A DNA stretch of 64,000 nt from the NCBI GenBank assembly GCA_910587635.1, contig CAJUNB010000018.1, positions 186,001 to 250,000 of the forward strand, given 5' to 3'. A model generated the notes under the pieces. It was not told the DNA's origin, did no database searches, and saw only the letters and a program-made list of their open reading frames with translations. Origin of the DNA: an uncultured Lachnospiraceae bacterium. Its GTDB lineage: Bacteria > Bacillota > Clostridia > Lachnospirales > Lachnospiraceae. Shown here one piece after another: positions 45,171 through 54,531 of this stretch; the first letter of the stretch is position 1; every line of letters starts with the position of its first letter. Position numbers and translations under genes: made by a program.

Positions 45171-46649
45171 CTAGAGAGAAATCCACGGGCTGTTCCAGAG
45201 ATTCGGCTGTGTCGTATAGTGAGGGATGACAACACAGAAAAGAGTCAGTAAGAGTCCTCCCGCTAAAAACAAAATCATTCCTCCCATCATAAGGGGACGG
45301 CACCATTTCCTGAAAAAGTCAGTGAGTGTATTGTTTTCCCAGAGACCAAAAATTTTTTCCAGAAAAGCAGCTAGATTATGGAAGCCCAATGTAATAAAAT
45401 ACATGAACGGTATGAGCATAGGCATAATATAGCGCCCCTGAGGCTGATAGTCACTTGTATAAGAATAATAGATACAAAGTCCCATCGTAATGAGCACAGG
45501 TATCAGCATGGCAATATGAAACAGAGACCGGGAAATGGTCTCGTAGCGCGGAGAGTGCTGTTTCAAATCAGGGCTGTAGGATGGAGCTTTGGGATGAGAA
45601 GAAGGTTTCCGTATATATCGGAACGGAATGAGGCAAAAAATCCATCCAAACCAGTAGATGCGGTAATACCAGATATAGAGAAAAGGTAAAGTGGGTATCG
45701 TCATAGGACCAAATCTTGCCACAAAGCTGTTCCAGAGGAAATAGAAGAAATCCGTATGCAAGAGCATGTCAGACAGAGAGACGCCGGAACCGGCTACTGT
45801 CACTCTTGTGGCCGGATTGTACTGGGGCAGCGCCGTACGAATTGCATTTTCTGTTCTGGCTTTCAATCCCAGGAAATCTCCGTTGTGGATAACGTAATTG
45901 CGTAGAAACCACCAGCCGATGCCAAGCAGAACGATAGCCGAGATGAAAAGGCCTCTTTTCAGAAGGGGTTTCCAGTTGAAAGAAAGCTTTTGGCCATCCT
46001 GGCTTTCCAGATGAGAAAAGACGAAAATCAGGATGGCTGTGACAATGAGGCCGTAGGCGTTATAGTAGGAAAGTGCACAACAAATAATGCCGATGCAGAG
46101 TGTGATACAGTCGGAGAATCGCCAGTGGGATTTCCAGCCGGAGACAGAGGCATATAGAATAATAGCACCGGCCATGGATGCCATGGAATCTGTGTTGACA
46201 TAAGAATGCAGAAAAAGATTCTGTGGAAGAAACATAATAAGCAGGCAAAACAACCAGCCGGTTATTTCATCAGAAAAAAGCAAAGAAGCCAGTTTTCGTA
46301 CATAGACTGCCATGATGACACCGAACAGGACGTTGACGAGGCGGGCGCAAAGAAGCAGAGTGAGATTGTCTGTAGTGAACGGAGATAAAAGCCGCATCAG
46401 CATACCCTGTATCATGTAGGGTAAAATCGGCTGGAAAGCATAGGAGCCTCCATACCCACCGATGGCTACTTCAAACTCTTCTCCTGTAGGTAATTTTCCA
46501 TAATTGCAAATGAACTGGGCCACTTTGAAACGGTTTACTTCATCTGGTGGATCGCCAAATGGCTGCAGAAGTGTAAATGTGAGGATGGAAAAGAGAACTG
46601 CAACAAAAAACAGAAGATGAGGATGGACGATTTTTTTCAGTTTCTCCAT
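45171..46649 (-). CDS. Membrane glycosyltransferase-like protein (GT-C/DUF2142 type)
   Basis: 492 residues from the Met at 46649 (AAAGGGGA upstream); an upstream extension of 63 codons is unlikely. About 10-12 membrane helices. After the first helix, FGDPPDEVNRFKVAQFICNYGKLP carries the acidic loop typical of GT-C and DUF2142 proteins, and DYQPQGRYIMPMLIPFMYFITLG near the end matches DUF2142. It probably transfers sugar from a lipid-linked donor on the outer membrane face. Stands alone. Confidence 0.72.
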   Translation of the reverse strand: MEKLKKIVHPHLLFFVAVLFSILTFTLLQPFGDPPDEVNRFKVAQFICNYGKLPTGEEFEVAIGGYGGSYAFQPILPYMIQGMLMRLLSPFTTDNLTLLLCARLVNVLFGVIMAVYVRKLASLLFSDEITGWLFCLLIMFLPQNLFLHSYVNTDSMASMAGAIILYASVSGWKSHWRFSDCITLCIGIICCALSYYNAYGLIVTAILIFVFSHLESQDGQKLSFNWKPLLKRGLFISAIVLLGIGWWFLRNYVIHNGDFLGLKARTENAIRTALPQYNPATRVTVAGSGVSLSDMLLHTDFFYFLWNSFVARFGPMTIPTLPFLYIWYYRIYWFGWIFCLIPFRYIRKPSSHPKAPSYSPDLKQHSPRYETISRSLFHIAMLIPVLITMGLCIYYSYTSDYQPQGRYIMPMLIPFMYFITLGFHNLAAFLEKIFGLWENNTLTDFFRKWCRPLMMGGMILFLAGGLLLTLFCVVIPHYTTQPNLWNSPWISL

Positions 46650-46982
46650 GAAAGAGTCCCCTTTCTTTTCCGTAAGCAGCGGAAATAGCTGCATATATGT
46701 TCTGCAGACTGTCAGTACAGTATAGCATAGGGAAAACAGAGTGCGCAAGAAATACTGGAAGTATCCGAAAAAAGAGGGTGATATATCAGAATGGGTATGA
46801 TATAATGTCCACGAAAGCAATGAGCAGTGTGGAAACAAGGAAGCGAAGCTTCAGAAGGGTACAGGGAAAATTGCAGGAAACGGATGGAGCGAAAATTTTT
46901 AATAGCACTGTGAAGCAGGTGAGACAGGCAGCTGCAAAGTAAATGAGATAATGTAGACGATATTATGTAAGGAGTCTAAAAT
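46650..46982. other. Intergenic region upstream of glnS
   Basis: 333 bases between divergent genes. TATAAT at 46801-46806 could be the -10 for glnS, about 180 bases upstream of its start. No T-box specifier or antiterminator motif was recognised. A 45-codon basic frame at 46805-46942 has no ribosome binding site and is not called. Confidence 0.35.
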
Positions 46983-48689
46983 ATGGCGGAATCAGAAAAG
47001 ACGGAACTAAACGAAAAAGAAGTCGTATCTAAAAATTTTATTGAACAGATCATCGATAAGGATTTGGCAGAAGGGGTCTACGACAGCGTATGTACCCGTT
47101 TTCCCCCGGAGCCGAACGGATATCTCCATATCGGGCATGCAAAAAGCATCCTGTTAAATTATGGACTGGCACAGAAATATAACGGCAAATTTCATATGCG
47201 GTTTGACGATACGAATCCGACAAAGGAGCGGGCGGAATTTGTAGATTCTATCAAGGCGGATATCAAGTGGCTTGGAGCGGATTGGGAAGACAGGCTGTAC
47301 TTTGCTTCGGATTATTTCGGACAGATGTATGAAGCTGCTGTGAAGCTGATTCAAAAGGGAAAGGCGTATGTATCCGATCTGTCTGCGGAAGAAATCAGGG
47401 AATACAGAGGTACGCTGACGGAGCCGGGGAGAGAAGACCCGGGGAGCGGCCGGAGCGTGGAAGAGAATTTGAAGCTGTTTGAGGAAATGAAAGAGGGCGT
47501 CCATGCAGACGGTTCGAAAGTGCTTCGGGCCAGAATTGATATGGCATCTCCTAATATGAACATGCGGGATCCGGTTATTTACCGGGTAGCTCATATGACC
47601 CATCACAATACGGGGGATAAATGGTGTATTTATCCGATGTATGACTTTGCCCATCCGATAGAGGATGCCATAGAGGGGATTACTCATTCGATCTGTACAC
47701 TGGAGTTTGAAGATCACAGACCATTGTATGACTGGGTGGTCAGGGAGCTGGAATATCCTCATCCGCCAAAACAAATTGAGTTTGCCAAGCTGTACCTGAC
47801 CAATGTGGTTACGGGAAAGCGTTATATTAAAAAGCTGGTAGAGGAGGGTATCGTAGACGGCTGGGATGATCCACGGCTTGTCTCCATTGCGGCGCTGCGC
47901 CGCAGAGGCTTTACGCCGAAATCGATACAGAGATTTGTAGAACTGTGTGGTGTCTCCAAGAGCAATTCTTCCGTAGACTATGCAATGCTGGAATACTGTA
48001 TCCGGGAAGATCTGAAAATGGAGCGGCCCCGGATGATGGCGGTATTGGATCCGGTGAAGCTGATTATCGATAATTACCCGGAAGGGGAAAGCGAGCTTCT
48101 GGAAGTTGCCAATAATCTGGAGAATGAGGCGCTGGGATTTCGGCAGGTGCCTTTCGGAAGAGAACTCTATATCGAGAGGGATGATTTCATGGAAGAGCCG
48201 CCCAGAAAATATTTCCGTATGTTTCCGGGCAATGAAGTACGACTGATGCATGCTTATTTTGTGAAGTGTACAGGATGCGTTAAAGATGAAAGTGGCAAGA
48301 TTGTGGAAGTGCACTGCACCTATGACCCGGAGACGAAATGCGGCAGTGGTTTTACGGGCCGGAAAGTAAAGGGGACGATTCACTGGGTACCGGCCAGAGA
48401 AGCCGTGCAGGCACAGGTCAGATTGTACGAAAATATAATAGAGGAGGAAAAAGGGGTCTATAATGAGGACGGAAGCCTGAATTTAAATCCCAATTCTCTG
48501 AAAGTGATGGAGAACTGTTATCTGGAGCCGGCACTGCAAAAGGCACAGCCGGAAGAAAGTTTTCAGTTCGTACGGCAGGGCTTTTTCTGTGTGGATTATA
48601 AAGATTCAAAAGAAGGGGCGCCGGTCTTTAACAGGATCGTATCATTGAAAAGTTCTTATGTGTTGCCAAAACAGGAGGAAAAGAAATGA
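46983..48689 (+). CDS. glnS: Glutaminyl-tRNA synthetase
   Basis: 568 residues. The class I HIGH motif is FPPEPNGYLHIGHAKS, and the KMSKS counterpart is VSKSN. The specificity region reads FDDTNPTKERAEFVDSI. It charges tRNA-Gln with glutamine directly. Many Firmicutes lack it and use GatCAB; Lachnospiraceae often carry it. TAAGGAG precedes ATG 46983. Its last 4 bases overlap the DUF2225 gene. Confidence 0.96.
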   Translation: MAESEKTELNEKEVVSKNFIEQIIDKDLAEGVYDSVCTRFPPEPNGYLHIGHAKSILLNYGLAQKYNGKFHMRFDDTNPTKERAEFVDSIKADIKWLGADWEDRLYFASDYFGQMYEAAVKLIQKGKAYVSDLSAEEIREYRGTLTEPGREDPGSGRSVEENLKLFEEMKEGVHADGSKVLRARIDMASPNMNMRDPVIYRVAHMTHHNTGDKWCIYPMYDFAHPIEDAIEGITHSICTLEFEDHRPLYDWVVRELEYPHPPKQIEFAKLYLTNVVTGKRYIKKLVEEGIVDGWDDPRLVSIAALRRRGFTPKSIQRFVELCGVSKSNSSVDYAMLEYCIREDLKMERPRMMAVLDPVKLIIDNYPEGESELLEVANNLENEALGFRQVPFGRELYIERDDFMEEPPRKYFRMFPGNEVRLMHAYFVKCTGCVKDESGKIVEVHCTYDPETKCGSGFTGRKVKGTIHWVPAREAVQAQVRLYENIIEEEKGVYNEDGSLNLNPNSLKVMENCYLEPALQKAQPEESFQFVRQGFFCVDYKDSKEGAPVFNRIVSLKSSYVLPKQEEKK

Positions 48690-49438
48690 CAGATGTTTCA
48701 GTAAAAGCAGGGGGATATCCGGCTGATGAAGAGTTTATTTTTCTGAAAAATTATACTTGTCCCGTCTGTGGGAAAGAGGTAAAGAATCCTACAGTGAAGT
48801 CGTCCAAAGCCAGACTGGTAGGTTCAGACCCGGATTTGCGCCCTGTCTACGAGATTATTGATTCCTTGAAATATGATGTAGTAATGTGTAATCATTGTGG
48901 TTATGCTGCACTGGAGAGATATTTCAATACAGTAACGCAGATACAGAAGCAGCTGATACAGACAAAGATCTGTCCCGCCTATAAGGCGAAGGAATGGAGT
49001 CCCACGTTTTCCTATGAGGATGCCTTTTTCCGTTACAGAATGGCGCTGGCAAATTCCATTGCAAAGCAGGCGCCGGACAGTGAAAGGGCCTATGTGGCGT
49101 TGAAATCTGCGTGGGTGCTTCGAAGCTGGCGTAAGAGTCTGGGTAAAGAGGAAGCAGTCAAACAGGAGAAACTGGCAAAGCAGGAAGATGATCTGCTGAA
49201 AAATGCAAAAGAAGGATTCCAGCAGGCGAATATGAAAGAGGACTATCCGATCTGCGGTATGGATGAGGCGACAGTGGATTATCTTGTGGCGGCGTTGTCT
49301 GCCCACTGTGGAGAATATGAGGCAGCAGTGAAGCTTCTGTCCGGTGTCATTGCCAACCGGGAAGTAGGAGCCAGGGTAAAGGAGCGGGCCAGAGATTTAA
49401 AGGATGATATCGTAAAAAAAGCAAAAAAGCAGGGCTGA
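48686..49438 (+). CDS. DUF2225-family protein
   Basis: 250 residues. Two Cys pairs, CPVCGKE (about 26-32) and CNHCGYAAL (about 70-78), look like a zinc ribbon. The rest is helical with a TPR-like tail (ERAYVALKSAWVLRSWRK; LLSGVIANREVGARVKERARDL). Function unknown. The overlap with glnS shows co-transcription. Confidence 0.85.
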   Translation: MTDVSVKAGGYPADEEFIFLKNYTCPVCGKEVKNPTVKSSKARLVGSDPDLRPVYEIIDSLKYDVVMCNHCGYAALERYFNTVTQIQKQLIQTKICPAYKAKEWSPTFSYEDAFFRYRMALANSIAKQAPDSERAYVALKSAWVLRSWRKSLGKEEAVKQEKLAKQEDDLLKNAKEGFQQANMKEDYPICGMDEATVDYLVAALSAHCGEYEAAVKLLSGVIANREVGARVKERARDLKDDIVKKAKKQG

Positions 49439-49451
49439 GATTGAAGGCATA

Positions 49452-50876
49452 ATGCCCAACTCTGATTTGAGGGATAAAATGAAAGATCTGGTTATGGAAC
49501 TTGACAGCAGAGGTATCAGGCCTTTATATGAACAGATTTATAACTATATCAAAGAGGAGATTCGGTCAGGGAAGCTTTTATATCAGGAAAAGCTTCCTTC
49601 CACCAGATCTCTGGCAGAGTATCTGCAAGTATCAAGAAGTACAGTGGATTTGGCTTACGAACAGCTTTTATCGGAAGGATACATTGAGTCCCGGCCGTAT
49701 AAAGGCTTTTTTGTTTGCCAGGTGGAAGAGTTGTACGATCTGAAAGATGCCATGGAAAGGGGAGAAGAGCGGACAGAGGATGGGCAGGCACGATTTCAGT
49801 ATGACTTTTCGCCCAATATTGTAGAGCTGAGCAGTTTTCCTTTCGGTACATGGAAAAAGATTACGAAAGAAACTTTGACGGATGACAGAAAAGAAATGTT
49901 CGCATTGGGACATCCCCAGGGGGACATCCAGCTGCGCAGGACGATCTGCCATTACCTTCATACTTCCAGAGGGGTGAACTGCCTGCCGGAGCAGATCATA
50001 GTGGGGGCCGGGAATGATTATCTGTTATTGCTACTGGAAAAAATACTGGGCAGGCATAGAAGTGTAGCTTTGGAAAATCCGACTTATAAACGGGCCTATC
50101 AGATATTTGATTCTTTTGCGTATCAGGTCAGAACCATTCCGATGGATAGGAATGGGATAAGCGTGGATGCGTTGGAGCGAAGCGGAGCAGATCTGGCATA
50201 TGTGATGCCGTCCCATCAGTTTCCCACGGGTATTGTGATGCCTATCGGGAGGCGGCTGGAGCTGCTCAGATGGGCTGCCGGACAGGAGGGACGCTATCTG
50301 ATTGAAGATGATTATGACAGTGAATTCCGGTATCGGGGCAAACCGATTCCGTCCCTGCAGGCTTCTGACCGGATGGGGAAAGTCATCTATATCGGTACTT
50401 TTTCCAAAGCTATCGCCCCGGCGATTCGCATCAGTTATATGGTGTTACCGGGTGAGCTGCTCGAATGCTACAGGCAAAATTACAGATTTTTTTCGTCTAC
50501 TGTGTCCCGTATCGATCAGTCGATTCTGGATGTATTTATACGGGAAGGAGCATTTGAACGGCATCTGAATAAGATGAGAAAGATATATAAAAGCAGGCAT
50601 GACTGTCTCTTATCCGCCTGCAAACGCTATCTGAAAAATATTACCATATCGGGAGAAAACGCAGGACTACATTTATTATTACATTATCGGGGGAAAAGAG
50701 CAGAAGAGGAACTGATACGTCTGGCATCAGAAAGGGGCGTCAGAGTATATGGCGTGTCCGAAACCTATATCGGAAGACTGCCAGAGAACTGGCAGCCTAC
50801 ATTGATATTAGGGTATGCCGGATTGGATGAAAAGGATATCGAATCCGGTGTCCGGATTTTGTCAGATTGCATCTAA
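49452..50876 (+). CDS. MocR-type regulator: GntR helix-turn-helix fused to an aminotransferase domain
   Basis: 474 residues. A GntR winged helix (about 18-90; IYNYIKEEIRSGKLLYQEKLPSTR, YLQVSRSTVDLAYEQLLSEGYI) is joined to a class I/II aminotransferase fold. The PLP-Lys lies in YIGTFSKAIAPAIRISY and the PLP-binding Asp in IEDDYDSEFRYRG. Such proteins sense PLP or amino acids; PdxR is the best known, but no pdxST neighbours are visible. ATG 49452 or 49479 could start it. It converges with the acidic protein gene, with a 15-base overlap. Confidence 0.88.
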   Translation: MPNSDLRDKMKDLVMELDSRGIRPLYEQIYNYIKEEIRSGKLLYQEKLPSTRSLAEYLQVSRSTVDLAYEQLLSEGYIESRPYKGFFVCQVEELYDLKDAMERGEERTEDGQARFQYDFSPNIVELSSFPFGTWKKITKETLTDDRKEMFALGHPQGDIQLRRTICHYLHTSRGVNCLPEQIIVGAGNDYLLLLLEKILGRHRSVALENPTYKRAYQIFDSFAYQVRTIPMDRNGISVDALERSGADLAYVMPSHQFPTGIVMPIGRRLELLRWAAGQEGRYLIEDDYDSEFRYRGKPIPSLQASDRMGKVIYIGTFSKAIAPAIRISYMVLPGELLECYRQNYRFFSSTVSRIDQSILDVFIREGAFERHLNKMRKIYKSRHDCLLSACKRYLKNITISGENAGLHLLLHYRGKRAEEELIRLASERGVRVYGVSETYIGRLPENWQPTLILGYAGLDEKDIESGVRILSDCI

Positions 50877-51164
50877 AGAACCGTCGCTGTCATCATCGTC
50901 GAAAAACTCTTCTACAGTGGTGCCGGAGGCGTTCTTTTTGCTATCGTCTGAATCGTCAGTGCCTTCCTTGTCTGCGTTTAAAGACACATAGGAACGCTCT
51001 GAAGAAGCCATGTCATCATCCTGATCGGAATCATCGTCCAGATCTTCGTAATCATCCTCCTCTGCAGGGGAGGATTCTTTATTTTTGATAAAATAAAATG
51101 CGCCTGCAACAGCAGCTCCGATCATAGAGACAAAAAGAAGAAATTTTCCAAATTTCTTGGCCAT
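50862..51164 (-). CDS. Membrane-anchored acidic small protein
   Basis: 100 residues. Residues 6-26 (GKFLLFVSMIGAAVAGAFYF) are a single membrane helix in YtxH-like position. The remainder is highly acidic, with Asp runs (DDYEDLDDDSDQDDDM; FFDDDDSDGS), no Cys and little hydrophobic content, so it is probably disordered. AAAGGAG lies upstream on this strand. The 3' end overlaps the convergent MocR gene by 15 bases. Function unknown; cation binding at the membrane surface is one idea. Confidence 0.72.
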   Translation of the reverse strand: MAKKFGKFLLFVSMIGAAVAGAFYFIKNKESSPAEEDDYEDLDDDSDQDDDMASSERSYVSLNADKEGTDDSDDSKKNASGTTVEEFFDDDDSDGSLDAI

Positions 51165-51310
51165 ATTTTTACTCCTTTCACTTTAGTATGAGTGCACACA
51201 GCATTTAAAATATAATACAGGCTGTAGCTTGACTCTATTATAATATTATTTTATGAAAATGAAAAGAGAATATGCAGAATATTTTGGAAGCACCTTCCAA
51301 TTGCTGCCTG

Positions 51311-51571
51311 AAAAGAGCAATTCATTTGCGTTTCCCCGTTTTATCAAATGGATGATATTCCCTCGATTTTACAAAAGTATATCATTCACACACCGAAAAA
51401 AAGTACATTCTTATCAATTTGTATGCCATTTTCGGACAGGATTTGTCCGCATATGGCATACAAATTTCAAGAAATGTCTTTTTCACGGTGCATTTCATTG
51501 ATATATCTTTGTAAAACCGCGGTTTTCCCGAAATCTTGAAAAAACGTGGAAATGCAAAGCAATTAAGTCTT
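51311..51571. repeat. Long imperfect palindrome (MITE-like), full-length copy
   Basis: About 261 bases that fold back on themselves over nearly their whole length. Outer arms: CAATTCATTTGCGTTTCCCC faces GTGGAAATGCAAAGCAATTA. Middle: GATTTTACAAAAGTATATCA faces GATATATCTTTGTAAAACCG. Inner: ATTTGTATGCCAT (51418-51430) faces ATGGCATACAAAT (51454-51466). The right inner arm, from AAATGTCTTTTTCACGG through ATTGATATAT, is shared with the shorter copy at 34941-35101. No coding content. It ends about 85 bases before the TetR gene. Confidence 0.8.
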
Positions 51572-51655
51572 GAAGACAGGGGTTTTCTGTGATAAGATAG
51601 ATATCGACTCAATTAGTCAATTTTAGTCAATTACCAAAGAGGAGCGCTGCCTATC

Positions 51656-52255
51656 ATGAATGAAAAATTTTTTGATTTGAAAAAAGAAAAACAGGACAGA
51701 ATGATCAATGCGGCGTTGAAACTTTTCGCAGAAAACGGGTACCGGAGGGCGAGTACGGATGAGATGGTAAAGGAAGCCGGTATCAGTAAGGGGCTTTTGT
51801 TCCATTATTTTACAAGTAAAGCGGGACTCTATGAGTTTATCTGTGATTACAGTGTGAAGTTTGTCATTATGGAGATGTCTTCTACGGTGGGGAAGGAAGA
51901 GAAAGACTATTTTCGGCTTCGTCTGCAGATTGAAAAGGCGAAGATGACAGCGATGAAAAATTTTCCTTATATACAGCTGTTTCTGTTACAGATGGAAAAG
52001 GAGACATCAAAAGAAGCGCTGGAAGTAATGCAGCCGGCGGCTCAGGCCTTACGTTCGGCCTACGACGATATTTATCAAAAAGCGGATTTTGGAATGTTGG
52101 AAGAGATTTCGGTGGAACGGCTTGCTAAAATTGTAGATTATACATTGAATGGATTACTGGAGGAACTGCTCAGGAAATCATCATTTTCGCCGGATACATA
52201 TTATGCTGAAGTTTCCCAGTATTTAAAGGAACTGGAAAGAATGTGCCGGTATTGA
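51656..52255 (+). CDS. TetR/AcrR-family transcriptional regulator
   Basis: 199 residues. The N-terminal helix-turn-helix is MINAALKLFAENGYRRASTDEMVKEAGISKGLLFHYFTSK (residues about 15-55). A helical ligand domain follows, with no recognised ligand. GAGGAGC precedes ATG 51656. No divergent or co-transcribed target is obvious; a terminator follows. Confidence 0.92.
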   Translation: MNEKFFDLKKEKQDRMINAALKLFAENGYRRASTDEMVKEAGISKGLLFHYFTSKAGLYEFICDYSVKFVIMEMSSTVGKEEKDYFRLRLQIEKAKMTAMKNFPYIQLFLLQMEKETSKEALEVMQPAAQALRSAYDDIYQKADFGMLEEISVERLAKIVDYTLNGLLEELLRKSSFSPDTYYAEVSQYLKELERMCRY

Positions 52256-52302
52256 CGGAAAAACGCAGCCATCTGATTTTATGTCGGCGTAATAAATGAA
52301 CA

Positions 52303-52347
52303 GACCTCTGGAAGTTGGATCTGCATCTGACGAGAGAGGTCGTTTTT
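52303..52347 (+). terminator. Terminator after the TetR gene
   Basis: GACCTCT (52303-52309) and AGAGGTC (52335-52341) enclose a long loop and are followed by GTTTTT. Confidence 0.6.
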
Positions 52348-52411
52348 ATTGGCAGAGTTGAAAATATATTGGTAAAGGCGGAAGGATAACGGAAAGGAGC
52401 AGAGAGAAGAG

Positions 52412-53533
52412 GTGGAAAAAGTTTTGGAAGAAAAGAGCCGGTGTTGCGGTTGTGGCGCCTGTATGGATAGCTGCCCCTTTGGGGCGATCTGGATGAAAGA
52501 AGATGGAGAGGGATTTCTGTATCCCCAGATAGATGTGGAGAAATGTACAGATTGTGGGCGGTGCCGGGAAGTATGCCCTATAGGAAAGGCGATCGGAGTA
52601 GACGGGGAATATGGCAAACAGGGAAAGCAGTCGGACAACGGCGGACAAGGCCGTGTTTTTCTCGGTGTGAGGGCGAAGGAAGACAAGATTCGTTTTGAAT
52701 CTTCTTCAGGGGGCGTATTTCCTGTTTTGGCAGAATATGTTCTCTCTAAAGGGGGAGTTGTATTTGGGGCCGTTATGGAAAAAGGAGGCAGAGTCGTTCA
52801 CAGGGATATATATTCTGCTTCCGAACTGGCAGCAATGCAGAAAACGAAATATGTCCAGAGCGATCTGAAAGGATGTTTTCGGAAAGTGAAGAGGTATTTG
52901 GAGGAAGGGAGGCGGGTGCTTTTTTCCGGTACCCCATGCCAGTGCCAGGCCGTGAAACTGTACATAGGAAATGAGGCGGAGAACCTCCTGCTGGCTGATC
53001 TGGTCTGTTATGGGGTGCCTTCTCCGGGAATCTGGAAAAAGTATGTGCGGGAGTTGGAAAAAAAGTATGGCGGAGTTTTTGCCGGATTTTCTTTCCGGGA
53101 TAAGCGAAAAAAAGACAATGGACATACAATGGCTCTTCAGATTCGGGAGAAGGAGTATACCTGGCCTATGAATCAGGATGCTTATTGCCGACTCTACTTT
53201 CGGAACGCTATCCTCCGACCTTCCTGTCATTTCTGTGATTTCTGCAGGCCGGAGCGGGAGAGTGACCTGACAATGGGAGATTTCTGGGGAATCGAAAAAG
53301 TCAGACCGGACATGGATGATGGAATGGGGACTTCTCTCGTTATTTTGCACAGTGAGAAGGCAAGAAAGGTATGGGAAGAGATAAAAGAAGCATTTCACTA
53401 TTTCCAGTGTGGCAGGGAAGATATTTTACAGCCCAGACTGTGCAGACCTACACCTGTGTCAGGACGAAGGAAATACTTTATGATGCTAAATCGTTTTTTG
53501 TCAGTGCATCTGGCGGAAAAAATACTGAGATAG
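52412..53533 (+). CDS. F420 hydrogenase/dehydrogenase beta-subunit-like Fe-S protein
   Basis: 373 residues, GTG start. The N-terminus has two 4Fe-4S ferredoxin motifs (CCGCGACMDSCPFGAIWM; CTDCGRCREVCPIGKA). The FrhB-like domain includes SSSGGVFPVLAEYVLSKGGVVFGAVM and the Cys loop GTPCQCQAV. The family is often found in exopolysaccharide loci beside polysaccharide pyruvyl transferases. None is present, but the glycan locus begins just downstream. Role: probably flavin-dependent electron transfer; partner unknown. Confidence 0.85.
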   Translation: MEKVLEEKSRCCGCGACMDSCPFGAIWMKEDGEGFLYPQIDVEKCTDCGRCREVCPIGKAIGVDGEYGKQGKQSDNGGQGRVFLGVRAKEDKIRFESSSGGVFPVLAEYVLSKGGVVFGAVMEKGGRVVHRDIYSASELAAMQKTKYVQSDLKGCFRKVKRYLEEGRRVLFSGTPCQCQAVKLYIGNEAENLLLADLVCYGVPSPGIWKKYVRELEKKYGGVFAGFSFRDKRKKDNGHTMALQIREKEYTWPMNQDAYCRLYFRNAILRPSCHFCDFCRPERESDLTMGDFWGIEKVRPDMDDGMGTSLVILHSEKARKVWEEIKEAFHYFQCGREDILQPRLCRPTPVSGRRKYFMMLNRFLSVHLAEKILR

Positions 53534-53605
53534 GACAAAGCGCTGTCAAAGCGAGCAGATAAATGGACCCAATAATGAGCAATCTGTAAAATGGAGGGAT
53601 TTGAG

Positions 53606-54451
53606 ATGAACGGATATGTACTGACAGAAGAAAAGCTGGCGGCATTTGAAGCGTATTTGAGAAAGGAAGAGCATGAGAAGGCAACGATTGAAAAATATAT
53701 ACGCAATGTACAGTTCTTTGCCCGGTGGCTGGAAGGTAAAGCGGTAACAAAAGAGACTGTGGCCGAATGGAAATCATTTCTGCAAAAAGAAAAATATGCC
53801 CCTGGAACTATTAATGCGAAGCTGTCCTCACTGAACAGCTTTTTTTGTTTTGCTCATCTGGAAAAATTTAGGGTAAAATTTCTCCATATTCAGCGTCCCA
53901 TGTTTCGGGAGGATTCTAAAGACCTGCTCCGGGCAGAGTATGAAAGGCTGCTTCGGGCAGCCAGACAAACAGGCGATAAGAGGCTGGAACTTGTGATGAA
54001 AACGATGGGAGCAACAGGTATCCGGGTCAGTGAACTGGCCTATATCACTGTGGAAGCGGCCAGGAGAGGGCGGACTACTATAAAGCTGAAAGGAAAGATA
54101 CGGGTCATTTTGTTACCGGAAAAATTGTGCCGGGAACTGTTGAAGTATGTGAAAAAATGCAGGATTGCAACCGGTGAGATCTTTCTGACAAAAAACGGAA
54201 AAAGCCTGTCGAGAAGACAGATTTGGAGAGAGATGAAAAAATTGTGCAGATATGCAAAGGTAGAGGACTCCAAGGTATATCCTCATAACCTGCGCCATTT
54301 TTTTGCCACAATGTTTTATAAAGCAACAAAAGACATCGTAAAACTGGCGGATGTACTGGGCCACAGTTCTATCGGTAATACAAGGATTTATCTGCTGACG
54401 ACAGGAAAAGAACATGCAAGACAGATAAGCCAGCTGAATCTGGTCATATAG
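53606..54451 (+). CDS. Tyrosine recombinase, probable DNA invertase of the adjacent switch
   Basis: 281 residues from ATG 53606 with GGAGGG upstream. An N-terminal SAM-like core-binding domain (about 1-90) and a C-terminal catalytic domain are present. Catalytic residues are visible: Arg in ATGIRVSELAYITVEAARRG, Lys in KLKGKIRVILLPEK, H-x-x-R in PHNLRHFFATM, His in LGHSSIGNTRIYL and the Tyr in RIYL. Its stop lies 23 bases before the left inverted repeat of the 54.5 kb element. The compact size and position favour local promoter inversion over phage integration. Confidence 0.88.
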   Translation: MNGYVLTEEKLAAFEAYLRKEEHEKATIEKYIRNVQFFARWLEGKAVTKETVAEWKSFLQKEKYAPGTINAKLSSLNSFFCFAHLEKFRVKFLHIQRPMFREDSKDLLRAEYERLLRAARQTGDKRLELVMKTMGATGIRVSELAYITVEAARRGRTTIKLKGKIRVILLPEKLCRELLKYVKKCRIATGEIFLTKNGKSLSRRQIWREMKKLCRYAKVEDSKVYPHNLRHFFATMFYKATKDIVKLADVLGHSSIGNTRIYLLTTGKEHARQISQLNLVI

Positions 54452-54474
54452 GCAGAACCAGTATATTGATAGTA

Positions 54475-54501
54475 GACAGAATCTGCATTCCGACAACATA
54501 T
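54475..54501 (+). repeat. Left inverted repeat (recombination site) of the switch
   Basis: Begins GACAGAATCTGCATTCCGAC and is identical over 27 bases to the reverse complement of 54771-54797; with one mismatch the match extends two or three bases outward. Confidence 0.9.
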
Positions 54502-54531
54502 TTTTACCATATTTTACCATATTATATGTGA

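Noticed and set aside
46805..46942. 45-codon basic small frame upstream of glnS
   Set aside because: No ribosome binding site, and its first bases coincide with a TATAAT. More likely leader RNA.
46650..46982. T-box riboswitch for glnS
   Set aside because: No TGGNACCGCG-type T-box sequence and no terminator/antiterminator pair was seen.
47154..48383. 409-codon minus-strand frame inside glnS
   Set aside because: Antisense shadow of an unmistakable glutaminyl-tRNA synthetase.
53606..54451. Prophage or integrative element integrase
   Set aside because: No phage, relaxase or excision genes and no direct att repeats flank it. The adjacent perfect inverted repeats fit an invertase.
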